Notes: generated by a model not told the origin, from the sequence alone. A DNA stretch of 64,000 nt from Arcanobacterium haemolyticum (GCA_021532125.1 JADYUX010000004.1:1-64000), one strand, 5' to 3'; positions 27,791 through 36,306 are shown, numbered from the stretch's first letter. Numbers and translations: made by a program.

Positions 27791-27862
27791 ATGCCGGACC
27801 CCGGACGACAGCACCGCGGAAGACGAGCATTCCGACCACAACCGAACAACTCCAGCTACTAG
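27791..27862 (+). CDS. Possible 23-residue basic peptide
   Basis: An ATG at 27791 opens a 23-codon frame (MPDPGRQHRGRRAFRPQPNN...) ending 2 bp before a terminator hairpin; AGAGG lies about 10-15 nt upstream. The close terminator shows that something is transcribed here. It could equally be the 3' part of an RNA. The rest of 27559-28093 holds no supported gene. Confidence 0.25.
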   Translation: MPDPGRQHRGRRAFRPQPNNSSY

Positions 27863-27864
27863 GC

Positions 27865-27887
27865 AGGCGCCCGCATGGGTGCCTTTT
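27865..27887 (+). terminator. Rho-independent terminator before the replication module
   Basis: An 8-bp stem (AGGCGCCC / GGGTGCCT, one G-T pair) with a GCAT loop is followed by TTTT and more T-rich sequence. Confidence 0.75.
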
Positions 27888-27952
27888 ACTTTTCAGGGAC
27901 TTAGCCGCGAGCTAAGGCACGCGGCTCATGGCCGTTTCGTGAAGGCACGACC

Positions 27953-27972
27953 AGCTCGACCCACTTCGACCC
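27953..27972. repeat. Tandem TCGACCC motif, copy 1
   Basis: AGCTCGACCCACTTCGACCC holds two TCGACCC units 10 bp apart, upstream of the first HTH gene. A closely similar pair occurs at 29992-30011. Both precede gene starts, suggesting a shared operator. Confidence 0.45.
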
Positions 27973-28093
27973 GTCTCCGCTCCTGCCGTGCTCACCAATC
28001 GCCATCAGGCGGTTCAATCGTCGTGCAGACGAAAAGGCACACGGTGTCGTGCGGTGTCCTCGCGCGGTGCCGCACGGGAAGATTGGAGGAACC

Positions 28094-28312
28094 ATGGCAC
28101 GCACAGCCGAATGCGCCGCGCCCGAGGGAAGCCGAGATCGGGACGAATGGATGACGGTGATCGAGATGCAGGAGTACATGAGGGCGAGCCGAAACAAGGC
28201 GTACGACCTCATCTGGTCGGGAGAGATCGACTCGTACAGGCTCGGAAGGAAGCTCCTGGTGTCGAGGGCGTCAGTGGACGCCTACATCGAGTCGAGGAGC
28301 GGCAGGAAATGA
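28094..28312 (+). CDS. Excisionase-family helix-turn-helix protein
   Basis: The 72-residue protein starts MARTAECAAPEG at 28094 behind TTGGAGG. Its core WMTVIEMQEYMRASRNKAYD and IDSYRLGRKLLVSRASVDAYI match the HTH_17/excisionase winged-helix family. Such proteins act as recombination directionality factors or as small regulators of replication modules. It is the first gene of the high-GC core. Whether it is the true Xis cannot be decided, because a second family member follows. Confidence 0.75.
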   Translation: MARTAECAAPEGSRDRDEWMTVIEMQEYMRASRNKAYDLIWSGEIDSYRLGRKLLVSRASVDAYIESRSGRK

Positions 28313-28390
28313 CGGCGGCGACCGCCCCGGGAGCCGCCCGCGGCCGGGCACGCGAGGGAGCCTCGAGACGAAAGGAGCTCGAGGACGACC

Positions 28391-28639
28391 ATGACCAAGA
28401 GCATTAGCAGGAGCCAGGTGAGGCTCATCGCATCGACCAACGCGATATTCGGCGCCGACGAGGCGTGCGCGATGCTGCGCATCAGCCGCGACGCAATGTA
28501 CCGGCTCGCCAAGGACCCCGACGACCCGTTCCCGATCCGCTACATCGGCGGCAAGACGCGCGACGGCATCGTTCTGCACGACGAGCTCGTCGCATGGGTC
28601 GAGCGGAACAGCATCGTCGGCTCGCCCAGAAGGGATTAG
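28391..28639 (+). CDS. Second HTH (excisionase/AlpA-like) protein
   Basis: The 82-residue protein reads FGADEACAMLRISRDAMYRL then IRYIGGKTRDGIVLHDELVAWVE, again the small winged-helix layout of HTH_17 proteins. AAAGGAGCTCGAGG precedes the ATG. It lies 78 bp after the first HTH gene and 5 bp before the initiator-like gene, so all three are probably co-transcribed. Confidence 0.72.
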   Translation: MTKSISRSQVRLIASTNAIFGADEACAMLRISRDAMYRLAKDPDDPFPIRYIGGKTRDGIVLHDELVAWVERNSIVGSPRRD

Positions 28640-28644
28640 CGCCG

Positions 28645-29160
28645 ATGGCAGCCGCAGGCCCGAGGGGACGCGACGGCCCCTCCCCGCGCGAGTTCACGGC
28701 GGTACGGCACTTCATGATGGCGGACCTGGGCCTCTCCGGCCTTCCCCTGCTCGTCTACGCGCGCATCTTCGGCTTCTGCGACGCCGGGTGCGGCTACTTC
28801 GAGAGCAAGGGTGGCCTGGCACGATTCCTCAACGTGCAGGAGCGCAGCGTCCACCGCGCCATCCGCGACCTGCTCGACCGGGGCCTCATCGAGGAATGCG
28901 GCGTGCACGCCCCGGCGCGCGGGCACGCCACCAAGCGGTACCGCATCGTGCGCGAGAGGCTGCCGCCCGGAGCGCTGGCAACCCCTGACGATTCGTCAGG
29001 GTTCCCGGCGCGAAAGGGTGACGAAATGACAGGGTTCGCCGAGAACAAGGGTGACGAACCGTCAGGGTTCGCAGCCCGAACCCCTGACGAGATGACAGGG
29101 AAACCCCTGACGATATGCCACCCAATAAGCAAAAGGGACAACAAGGACTTCAGAAGATAA
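28645..29160 (+). CDS. Winged-helix replication initiator-like protein containing iterons
   Basis: The 171-residue protein has an N-terminal winged helix (about residues 15-95: FTAVRHFMMADLGLSGLPLL, GLARFLNVQERSVHRAIRDLLDRG), as in DnaD/RepA_N-type initiators. The C-terminal third is an 11-residue repeat of the type KGDEMTGFAEN, encoded by a 33-bp iteron array. Initiator genes with the origin inside the coding region are known in RepA_N plasmids. The DnaC-like loader gene follows directly. The assignment as initiator is inferred from fold, repeats and neighbour. Confidence 0.6.
   Translation: MAAAGPRGRDGPSPREFTAVRHFMMADLGLSGLPLLVYARIFGFCDAGCGYFESKGGLARFLNVQERSVHRAIRDLLDRGLIEECGVHAPARGHATKRYRIVRERLPPGALATPDDSSGFPARKGDEMTGFAENKGDEPSGFAARTPDEMTGKPLTICHPISKRDNKDFRR
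28982..29120. repeat. Iteron array, 33-bp period, possible origin
   Basis: Four 23-bp units start at 28982, 29015, 29048 and 29081, exactly 33 bp apart, with a half unit at 29104. The consensus core is (C/G)CTGACGANNNGNCAGGG. Unit 1 is a perfect palindrome around CCCTGACGATTCGTCAGGG. A spacing of about three helical turns puts all units on one face. Confidence 0.75.
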
Positions 29161-29174
29161 GGAAGGGGCGCCCG

Positions 29175-29963
29175 ATGGACCGAGCGGGACTCATCACCCT
29201 GGAGCAGGCCCGTGCGGCCGGGCTCTCCTTCGACGAGCCGGAGCCGAGGGCGTGCCCGCACTGCGGCGCCGCCCTCGATCCGCTCGGCGCGGCGCTGGCG
29301 GGCAGGGTCGCCTGGGTCTCCGCCGCCCCCTGCCCGTGCGAGGGCGCAGCCAGCGAGCGGGAGTCCGAGGCGCGAAGGCGCGCGGCCCTCGCCGCCAAGG
29401 AGGAGGCCGCCCGCCGGGAGAAGGCGCTCTCGCGCGCGGGCATCCCCAGGCGCTACTGGGCCGCCGAGGCCGACCGCCCCGAGTTCGCCGAGTACATCGC
29501 CTCGTTCGCGGGCAACGGGGGCGCCGGGCTCTACATACACGGGGGCGTCGGCGCCGGCAAGACGCACGCCGCCTCCGCCATGGCCAGGCTGTTCGCCGAG
29601 GCCGGCTACGACGTCGCCTTCACGACGGCCAAGGGCATGCTCGAGCGCGTGAAGGCCACGTTCGACGAGGGCGGCACCGAGGCCGCCGTCGCGCGGTACG
29701 CCAAGTGCGACGTCCTCGTGCTCGACGACCTCGGCAAGGAGGACGCGACGGAATGGTCCGTCGGCACCGTGTTCAGCGTGCTCGATGCGCGCTACGAGGA
29801 CATGCGCCCGACCATCGTCACGTCGAACTACGCGCCGGGCGCGCTGGCGGACAGGCTCGCAAGGCGCGGCGAGCGCGTCACGGCAGAGGCGATCGCGAGC
29901 AGGATCTCCCAGACCTGCAGGACCGTCTACCTGGGCGGAAGGGACAGGCGCCGCCTCGGCTAG
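29175..29963 (+). CDS. DnaC-like AAA+ ATPase (helicase loader)
   Basis: The 262-residue protein resembles DnaC/IstB loaders. An N-terminal zinc-type segment (CPHCG ... CPC) and a charged coiled stretch are followed by Walker A GGVGAGKTH (about residue 123), Walker B VLVLDDLGKE, sensor TIVTSNYAPG and ASRISQTCRTV. I use the ATG at 29175 behind GGAAGGGG; an ATG at 29115 would overlap the upstream gene. With the initiator-like gene it forms a replication module. Confidence 0.85.
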   Translation: MDRAGLITLEQARAAGLSFDEPEPRACPHCGAALDPLGAALAGRVAWVSAAPCPCEGAASERESEARRRAALAAKEEAARREKALSRAGIPRRYWAAEADRPEFAEYIASFAGNGGAGLYIHGGVGAGKTHAASAMARLFAEAGYDVAFTTAKGMLERVKATFDEGGTEAAVARYAKCDVLVLDDLGKEDATEWSVGTVFSVLDARYEDMRPTIVTSNYAPGALADRLARRGERVTAEAIASRISQTCRTVYLGGRDRRRLG

Positions 29964-29991
29964 CTTGTGCGCTTCCCGTGGAGGCGCGGAC

Positions 29992-30011
29992 GGCTCGACC
30001 CAGCTCGACCC
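29992..30011. repeat. Tandem TCGACCC motif, copy 2
   Basis: GGCTCGACCCAGCTCGACCC lies in the 201-bp leader between the DnaC-like gene and the transfer operon. It mirrors the pair at 27953 in unit and 10-bp spacing. Confidence 0.45.
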
Positions 30012-30164
30012 ATCGCAGGCGGCCCCGATGCCCGCCGCAATCGAAATCGCTATACACGTCTTGGGCGGCGCCGACGCGCCGGCACGCACGCCTGCTCCGA
30101 CTCGCACCGTGCCCCCATCGCGAGGACGCCGCCCGCCAAGCAACAAACGAAAGGCGGAGGGCCC

Positions 30165-30698
30165 ATGGACGGCTTCGAGAGGATAACCGGCCGCGAGCAC
30201 GACGGGCTCGTGGAGAAGTGCCAGGAGAACGGCTGGCTCAAGGTCGGCGGCTTCGACTGGCAGGACGACCCGTTCCTCGAGGAGTACCCCTACGAGTTCT
30301 CCCGCACGGACAGCGTCGACAGGCTCCGCGAGGCGCTCGGCTCGGGCAACTGGGCCATACGCCAGGGGTTCTGCTACCGCGACCTCGCGTTCATCCAGCA
30401 GGTGAACGGCGGCGACGAGTGGTGGACGCTCAAGCGCGACGGCGACGCGTGGACCGGCTTCGAGAGCTGGAGCTTCGGCGCCATCGCCCAGGAGCCCGAG
30501 CGGTTCGAGCGCGCCATGCGCGACATGTGCGAGGCGACGCCGGAGCAGTGCCGCAGCGGCGAGTGGGCCCATCTGCACGAGAAGGCTCCCGAGCCGCTGG
30601 CGCAGCGCGCCGCGTCCGCCCGCGAGGCGAGCCGCGCGCACGCCGGGCAGGAAGCCCGCGCCCCAATGGCGCGCGAGAGGGCCGTCGGGGCCGAATAG
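30165..30698 (+). CDS. Unrecognised transfer-operon protein with RA-rich C-terminal tail
   Basis: The 177-residue soluble protein starts MDGFERITGREHDG behind AAAGGCGGAGG. It is rich in Trp and acidic residues in the middle (WWTLKRDGDAWTGFESWSFG). I do not recognise a family. Its last 33 residues begin LAQRAASAREASRAH, nearly the same as the tails of the proteins at 30755 and 39751. It is the first gene of the transfer operon and ends at a terminator hairpin, which may allow partial read-through. Confidence 0.7.
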   Translation: MDGFERITGREHDGLVEKCQENGWLKVGGFDWQDDPFLEEYPYEFSRTDSVDRLREALGSGNWAIRQGFCYRDLAFIQQVNGGDEWWTLKRDGDAWTGFESWSFGAIAQEPERFERAMRDMCEATPEQCRSGEWAHLHEKAPEPLAQRAASAREASRAHAGQEARAPMARERAVGAE

Positions 30699-30707
30699 GG
30701 ACGACCG

Positions 30708-30728
30708 GGGCGCGAAGGCGCCCTTTTT
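30708..30728 (+). terminator. Terminator or attenuator inside the transfer operon
   Basis: GGGCGC / GCGCCC stem with a GAAG loop followed by TTTTT, placed 10 bp after a stop codon and 27 bp before the next start. Confidence 0.75.
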
Positions 30729-30754
30729 CATCTCGACTGGAAGGGAGGCGCGGG

Positions 30755-31306
30755 ATGGCGAGCGACTACGGGGACGAGGCGGGCGGCAAGCTGCTCGACT
30801 GGATGCTGAGGATCGGCCAGGAGGCCGGCGCCGAGGCAATGGCGCGCAGCGCGAGGGAGCTCTCCGAGCGCCTCGCGGGAATCCGCGGGACCATCGCCGG
30901 CGGGCGCGCCGAGCCCATCGCGGCCGACGGCGTGCCGGCCTACGCGAAGCTCAGCCTCGAGGAGCTCTCTGGGCTTCCCGAGTACGCGACGATCAAGGAG
31001 GTCGTCTCCGACAAGCTGCGCGCCGCGTCGGTCGAGCACCACATCATCCCCGGCGAGGGCCGCGACTGGCTGCTCTTCAAGGTGGAGGACGCCCCCGAGG
31101 TCGACGAGGCCTTCCGCCAGCTGGAGCAAGAGACGGGAAAGGCCGCCGATCGCGCAAGGGAGCGGCTCTCCGAGATCGCCGAGAGGCGCCAGGCGCCCGA
31201 GCGGCTGGCGGAGCGCGCCGAGCGGGCGCGCGAGGCGTCGAGGGCCCACAGCCAGGGCATCGGCCGGGACCGCGGCCCGCGCCAGATCGAGGGGCCCGAG
31301 AGATGA
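30755..31306 (+). CDS. PcfB/DUF3801-like protein
   Basis: The 183-residue protein reads GGKLLDWMLRIGQEAGAEAM at its start and later LSLEELSGLPEYATIKEV and IIPGEGRDWLLFKVEDAPEV. This layout and its place directly before the coupling protein match DUF3801 (PcfB) proteins of Gram-positive conjugation systems, where PcfB is a relaxosome/coupling accessory. Its stop overlaps the virD4 start (ATGA). The C-terminus carries the LAERAERAREASRAH tail shared with two other proteins. Confidence 0.75.
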   Translation: MASDYGDEAGGKLLDWMLRIGQEAGAEAMARSARELSERLAGIRGTIAGGRAEPIAADGVPAYAKLSLEELSGLPEYATIKEVVSDKLRAASVEHHIIPGEGRDWLLFKVEDAPEVDEAFRQLEQETGKAADRARERLSEIAERRQAPERLAERAERAREASRAHSQGIGRDRGPRQIEGPER

Positions 31307-33120
31307 GGTGGCAGGCGGCGGCCGCGCTGGCCGCGGCGGCGTTCGCCGCGGGAGACTTCGCGGCCGCGGCAATCGCGGCGTCGGGCACGAGCCCGATCCT
31401 CGACCCGGAGGCCGCCATGGCGGCGATCCCCGCGGCGCTCCGCGCGGGGCGCGTCTTCTCCGCGGAGGCGGTTCCCCTGTGCGCCGGGACCGCCTGCGCG
31501 TGCGGCGCGCTCCTCGCCTGGGCCCGCTCACTGGGGACCAAGGGGGCCCGGCGCGACGGCGAGGAGCACGGTAGCTCCAGGTGGGCCACGCGCAAGGACA
31601 TCGCGCCCTTCGGCGACCCCAAGGACCCCGACAACAACATCATCCTCACCGACAACGCGCGCATCCGCCTCGTGAGCCGCAGGTTCGACCTCTCCACCGA
31701 CACCAACGACAACGTGCTCGTGGTGGGAGGACCCGGCACCGGCAAGACGCGCTACTACGTCAAGCCGAACCTCCTGCAGGCCAACGCCAGCTTCTTCGTG
31801 ACCGACCCGAAGGGCACGCTCATCCGCGAGATGGGCAGCGCGCTGGCGGAGCTCGGCTACGAGATCCGCGCGTTCGACACCATCGACTTCACGCGCTCCA
31901 TGCGCTTCAACCCCATAGCCTACATACGCGACGAGGCGGGCGTCATCCGCTTCGCCCGCGGCATCGTCGCCAACACCGAGGGCGACGCCGACCACAAGGG
32001 CGACCCCTACTGGGAGAAGGCCGAGCGCCTGGTCTACACCGCGCTCACGGCCTACCTCGTCATGCACTGCGAGCCCGCCGACCGAAACCTCGACGGGCTG
32101 CTCACGCTGCTCTCGCTCGCCGACGCCCGCGACGACCCGGGCTACATGAGCCCGCTCGACATGGTGTTCCGCGAGCTGGAGACCGGCGAGCGCTACGTCA
32201 GGCGCGGCGGCGCCTCGGCGGAGGGCGGATCGCTGCGCGGCTTTTCCGAGGAGGACGGCGCGTGGGAGTGGGTCAAGGTCCGCGAGCCCGCGCCGCCCGA
32301 CGACTTCGCGCTCGCGAGCTACCGCGAGTTCCGCGTGGCCGCCGGCGACACCATGAAGTCGATGCTCTCGAGCTGCAACGTCCGCCTGAAGCCGCTTTCC
32401 ATCCGCGCCGTGCGCGACCTCACCTCCAAAGACGAGCTCGACCTCGCCCACATGGGCGACGAGGGCGCCAAGGTCGCGCTCTTCGCGTCTATGAGCGACA
32501 CCGACTCGACCTTCGACTTCCTGTTCGCCCTGCTCATGGATACGGCCGTGAGCGCGCTTTGCGCCGAGGCGCTCGAGGCGCACGGCGGCTCGCTGCCCAC
32601 GACGGTGCACTTCGTCTTCGACGAGTTCGCCAACATCGGGCGCATACCCGACTTCGAGCGGACCATCGCCGTCACCCGCAGCAGGAACATCGCCGTCTCG
32701 ATGATCGCCCAGTCGCTCTCGCAGCTGAAGGAGACCTACGGCGACAACAACGCCGAGACCATCGTGAACGCCTGCGACACGCTGCTCTACCTGGGCGGCA
32801 AGGCGAACGAGACCAACGAGGAGATCAGCAAGATGGCCGGCAAGCAGACGGTGGCGAGCGAGACGCAGAGCGACTCGCGGGGCGCCGGCTGGACCCGGAC
32901 CGTGAACCGCGGCATCTCCGAGCGCGACCTCATACAGCCCGCCGAGGTGGCGCGCATGCCGCGCGAGGACGCGCTCGTGCTCGTGAACGGGTGCATGCCG
33001 CTCATGGACCGGAAGTACCGGCTCGAGCGCCACCCGCGCTCGCGCCTGCTCGAGGAGGCCACGCGCCGCGGCCCGTTCGACTTCGCGGAGTACCGCAGGC
33101 GGAAGGACGGCGCCTCGTGA
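31303..33120 (+). CDS. virD4: VirD4/TraG-type coupling protein
   Basis: Membrane ATPase that brings the relaxase-DNA complex to the secretion channel. In 605 residues, two N-terminal hydrophobic segments are followed by GGPGTGKTRYYVKPN (Walker A, about residue 145), ASFFVTDPKGTLI, VHFVFDEFANIGRIPDFE (Walker B, about 440) and SMIAQSLSQLKETYG. The length fits TraG/PcfC proteins of Firmicute and Actinobacterial elements. Its start overlaps the PcfB-like stop by 4 bp. Confidence 0.93.
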   Translation: MRWQAAAALAAAAFAAGDFAAAAIAASGTSPILDPEAAMAAIPAALRAGRVFSAEAVPLCAGTACACGALLAWARSLGTKGARRDGEEHGSSRWATRKDIAPFGDPKDPDNNIILTDNARIRLVSRRFDLSTDTNDNVLVVGGPGTGKTRYYVKPNLLQANASFFVTDPKGTLIREMGSALAELGYEIRAFDTIDFTRSMRFNPIAYIRDEAGVIRFARGIVANTEGDADHKGDPYWEKAERLVYTALTAYLVMHCEPADRNLDGLLTLLSLADARDDPGYMSPLDMVFRELETGERYVRRGGASAEGGSLRGFSEEDGAWEWVKVREPAPPDDFALASYREFRVAAGDTMKSMLSSCNVRLKPLSIRAVRDLTSKDELDLAHMGDEGAKVALFASMSDTDSTFDFLFALLMDTAVSALCAEALEAHGGSLPTTVHFVFDEFANIGRIPDFERTIAVTRSRNIAVSMIAQSLSQLKETYGDNNAETIVNACDTLLYLGGKANETNEEISKMAGKQTVASETQSDSRGAGWTRTVNRGISERDLIQPAEVARMPREDALVLVNGCMPLMDRKYRLERHPRSRLLEEATRRGPFDFAEYRRRKDGAS

Positions 33121-33141
33121 CGGGGCCGCGGAGGGCGCGGG

Positions 33142-33162
33142 CCTCCCCCGCCGCGGGGGAGG
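33142..33162. other. Intergenic hairpin after virD4
   Basis: CCTCCCCC / GGGGGAGG arms with a 5-nt loop, no T run. It could stabilise the upstream mRNA or mask translation. Confidence 0.45.
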
Positions 33163-33204
33163 AGCAGCAAGGAACATCGTCAACCGAAAGCAAAGGAGAG
33201 CAGC

Positions 33205-33420
33205 ATGCTCGCAAACGTCATCAAGCTCGTGTCGGGCTGCGTGACCTTCCTCGGCGGCTTCCTGGTCGTGTGGGGAGCGGTCTCGCTCGGCCTGGCCATC
33301 AGGGAGCAGCAGGGCGGCCCGCAGATCGCGACCGCCATTTCCACCATCGCCGGCGGCGCGATCATCATCGCCGCGTCGGTCTACTTCGGGCAGCTGGACA
33401 CGTCCTGGCTGCCGGCATAG
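33205..33420 (+). CDS. Maff2-family small membrane protein (VirB2/TrbC-like position)
   Basis: The 71-residue protein has two transmembrane segments (VSGCVTFLGGFLVVWGAVSLGLA and IATAISTIAGGAIIIAASVYF) and the typical short C-terminus. It matches Maff2-type proteins always found between the coupling protein and PrgI in clostridial and coriobacterial elements. A pilin-like VirB2 role is possible but unproven. AAAGGAGAGCAGC precedes the ATG. Confidence 0.8.
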   Translation: MLANVIKLVSGCVTFLGGFLVVWGAVSLGLAIREQQGGPQIATAISTIAGGAIIIAASVYFGQLDTSWLPA

Positions 33421-33432
33421 GGGGCGTCGCGG

Positions 33433-33858
33433 ATGGCGCTCCGGATACCGGTGCAGAAGGACATCGGGGAGTACGAGGAGAAGATCGTCGGGAAGATGAG
33501 CCTGCGCACGCTCGCATGCGTGTCGCTCGGCTTCGGCAGCGCGGTCGGGGCGGCGGCCTTCGTCCACCTGGGCCTGCACGCCGACGTCGCGGACGCGGCC
33601 TTCCCGATCATGCTCTGCAGCATGCCGTTCTGGCTCGCCGGGTTCTGGCGGCCCTTCGGCATGCGCGCCGAGGAGCTGCTGCCGCTTTTGGCGGCACACG
33701 AGCTCTCCCCGCAGCTGCTCGCGTACGAGCCCTGCCTCGCCGGGAGCCTCCCCGAGGGCTCGCCGCGCCCGGGCCGCCCGGGACGTCGCGCGAGGCGCAG
33801 GGCAAGGAAGAAAGGAGCCGAGCTCTATGAGCCGAGCAAGAAGCAACAAGGAGAATAG
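33433..33858 (+). CDS. PrgI family membrane protein (VirB3-like)
   Basis: The 141-residue protein begins MALRIPVQKDIGEYEEKIVGKMSLRTL, the PrgI signature, followed by two transmembrane helices. It has a basic tail (GRRARRRARKKG). PrgI is the VirB3-like partner of VirB4 in Gram-positive type IV systems. It overlaps the start of virB4 by 32 bp, so translation is coupled. Confidence 0.88.
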   Translation: MALRIPVQKDIGEYEEKIVGKMSLRTLACVSLGFGSAVGAAAFVHLGLHADVADAAFPIMLCSMPFWLAGFWRPFGMRAEELLPLLAAHELSPQLLAYEPCLAGSLPEGSPRPGRPGRRARRRARKKGAELYEPSKKQQGE

Positions 33859-36304
33859 GCCGAAGCGCCCGAGCACCCTCGGGCTGCTCCTCGGCGGCAC
33901 GGGCGGGCGCAAGGACGCCTCGAAGGGCGCGGAGGCCGAGCGGCAGAGGCGCCGCCGGGAGCGCGACCGCTCGCGCGAGATGGCCGCCTACGTCGGCTAC
34001 GACGCCATGTACAGGGACGGCATCGCCCAGGTGATGCCCGGGGTGTTCAGCCAGACGGTCGAGTTCTCCGACATCAGCTACCAGTCCGCGCGCAAGGAGG
34101 CGCGCGAGACGGCCTTCACCGTGATGAGCTCGCTGTTCAACTACTTCCCGGCGGACTCCCACGTGCAGCTCCAGGTAGTGAACGCGCCCATCCCCGCCGA
34201 CGAGGTCGGCCGCAAGGTCTTCTTCGAGCCCGGGGAGCGCGCCACCGCCGGGCTCGCCGAAGAGTACAACCGGATCCTCAACGACAAGATGCGCGAGGGC
34301 GTCTCGAACCTCGTGCGCCACCGCTACCTGACCTACGCCGTGGGCGCCGACGACGTCGACGCCGCGGTGCCCAAGCTCGCGCGCATCCGGGGCGACGTGG
34401 AGCAGACGCTCGCGCGCATACGCTGCTCGTCGCGCGCCCTCGACGGCGTCGAGAGGCTCGAGCTTTTGCAGGGGCAGCTGCGCCCGGGGTCGCGCTTCGA
34501 GTTCTCCTGGGACAAATTGTCCCCGACGTCGGGAGCGCGCACGAAGGACTTCGTCATGCCCTCCACGCTCGACTTCAAGCCCGAGGGCAGGTCCGACTGC
34601 TTCCGCAGCGACGGGCGCTACGGCGCGGTGCTCGCGGTGCGCAGCTTCGGGTCAGTCATCGAGGAGACCTACCTCGCCTCCATCATCGACCTGCCGCTGC
34701 CGCTCAACGTGACGCTGCACGTGCAGCCCATCGCGCAGAGCGAGGCGCTCGCGCTCGTGAAGCGCCAGATCGACTGGATGGACAAGGAGATCATCGACGA
34801 GCAGATGAGCGCCGTGAAGAAGGGCTACGACTACCAGATCCTGCCGCCCGAGCTGCGCTTCTCGAAGGAGGAGGCCGAGGAGCTGCTCGACTTCCTGCGC
34901 AACAAGTCCGAGCGCCTGTTCGTCTACACGGGCCTCGTCTACACCTGGGCCGACAGCCTCGAGGAGCTCGACCGCCGCGTCCAGCAGGTGACGAGCGTCG
35001 CGCAGGGCTGCACGATCGGCCTCGAGCCGCTCCACTTCCGGCAGCGCCAGGCTCTCAACTCGGTGCTCCCGCTCGGGGACAACCACGTCACCGTGAGCCG
35101 CTACCTCACCACGGGGCAGGTGGCCATGCAGATGCCCTTCGCCAGCCAGAGCCTCGACGAGGCGGGCGGAGGCTACTACGGGCAGTCCAGGGAGAGCGGG
35201 AACCTGGTGCTGTGCGACCGCAAGCGCCTGGCGAGCCCCATGGGCTTCGTGTGCGGCAAGCCCGGATCGGGCAAGAGCTTCTCGGTGAAGCGCGAGATAA
35301 CCAACACCGTGCTCGCGCACCCCGAGGACGAGGTCGTGATCTTCGACCCGGCCGGCGAGTACGGCAACCTCGTCGGCGCGCTCGGCGGTGCGAACGTCGA
35401 GCTCGCCCCGGGATGCTCGGCGGTGCTCAACCCCCTCGACACCGCCGACGTCGCGGACCGCGCCGACGCCGCCAAGCTCGCGTACAAGACCGACGCGGTG
35501 CTCGCGCTCTCGAGCGCGCTCATGGCCGAGGGCCGCGAGGGCCTGCCGGAGCGCGACCGCTCGATCATCGCCCGCTGCGTCGGCGAGGCGTACCGGGAGT
35601 GCGCGAGGGACGGCCGCCTGCCCACGCTCGGCGACTTCCACGCGGCGCTGCTCGCTCAGCCCGAGCCCGAGGCCGCCGACATCGCGCTGCGCTACGAGCG
35701 CTACGTGAAGGGCGCGTTCTCCTTCTTCAACGGCCAGAGCAACGTGGCGCTCGACAACCGCATCACCAACATCGACATGCACGGCCTCGGCCAGAACATG
35801 CGCGTGTTCGGCATGATCACGGCGCTCGAGATGGTGCGCAACCGCGTGATGGTAACGCCGCCGCGCCCCAACTACACCTGGCTCTACATCGACGAGGTGC
35901 AGAGCCTCTTCGCGCACCCGACGGTGGTCGAGTACTTCGCCCGCCTGTGGCGCGAGGGGCGCAAGTTCGGCCTCATCTGCACCGGCATCAGCCAGAACAC
36001 GAGCCACATGCTGACCAACGCCGAGGCCCGCGACATGGTGCTCAACTCCGAGTTCTTCCTGCTGCACAAGCAGTCCACCGCCGACCTCGACGCATGGGCG
36101 GAGATGCTCCAGCTCTCCGCCACGGAGCGCGGCTACATCGGCGACGCCGTCAAGCCCGGCGAGGGCCTGCTCATCAGCGCCGGGATCCGCGTGCCCATCA
36201 CCGACGACTTCCCGAAAGGCCCGCTCTACGACCTGTGGAACACCAAGCCCGCAGAGGTCGCCGAGCGCGAGATGCGCCGGGCGGCGCGAGAGGCGGAGGA
36301 ATAG
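33827..36304 (+). CDS. virB4: VirB4-like conjugation ATPase
   Basis: Energises assembly and substrate passage through the conjugation channel. The 825-residue protein has Walker A FVCGKPGSGKSFSVKRE (about residue 475), VVIFDPAGEYGNLV and Walker B TWLYIDEVQSLFA (about 685), with GLICTGISQNTSHML behind it. The N-terminal 450 residues form the VirB4 domain. A palindromic DNA motif lies in its coding sequence at 34509. Length and motifs are complete. Confidence 0.94.
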   Translation: MSRARSNKENRPKRPSTLGLLLGGTGGRKDASKGAEAERQRRRRERDRSREMAAYVGYDAMYRDGIAQVMPGVFSQTVEFSDISYQSARKEARETAFTVMSSLFNYFPADSHVQLQVVNAPIPADEVGRKVFFEPGERATAGLAEEYNRILNDKMREGVSNLVRHRYLTYAVGADDVDAAVPKLARIRGDVEQTLARIRCSSRALDGVERLELLQGQLRPGSRFEFSWDKLSPTSGARTKDFVMPSTLDFKPEGRSDCFRSDGRYGAVLAVRSFGSVIEETYLASIIDLPLPLNVTLHVQPIAQSEALALVKRQIDWMDKEIIDEQMSAVKKGYDYQILPPELRFSKEEAEELLDFLRNKSERLFVYTGLVYTWADSLEELDRRVQQVTSVAQGCTIGLEPLHFRQRQALNSVLPLGDNHVTVSRYLTTGQVAMQMPFASQSLDEAGGGYYGQSRESGNLVLCDRKRLASPMGFVCGKPGSGKSFSVKREITNTVLAHPEDEVVIFDPAGEYGNLVGALGGANVELAPGCSAVLNPLDTADVADRADAAKLAYKTDAVLALSSALMAEGREGLPERDRSIIARCVGEAYRECARDGRLPTLGDFHAALLAQPEPEAADIALRYERYVKGAFSFFNGQSNVALDNRITNIDMHGLGQNMRVFGMITALEMVRNRVMVTPPRPNYTWLYIDEVQSLFAHPTVVEYFARLWREGRKFGLICTGISQNTSHMLTNAEARDMVLNSEFFLLHKQSTADLDAWAEMLQLSATERGYIGDAVKPGEGLLISAGIRVPITDDFPKGPLYDLWNTKPAEVAEREMRRAAREAEE
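34509..34523. repeat. Palindrome GGGACAAATTGTCCC, copy 1 (in virB4)
   Basis: 7-bp perfect arms around one central A. It encodes DKLS with AAA and TTG codons, which stand out in this GC-rich gene. Identical copies lie at 36515 and 43601. Confidence 0.7.
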
Positions 36305-36306
36305 GA

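Noticed and set aside
28982-29120. Reading the 33-bp repeats as a CRISPR array
   Set aside because: The spacers are only 10 bp, the units lie in a coding frame, and no cas gene is present.
28794-30839. 681-codon minus-strand open frame
   Set aside because: It lies opposite the initiator-like, DnaC-like and following genes, which have ribosome sites and motifs. It has no domain features.
31528-33912. Long minus-strand open frame opposite virD4 to PrgI
   Set aside because: It is antisense to clearly recognised genes in very GC-rich DNA, where stop codons are scarce. The translation is low-complexity and matches no family.
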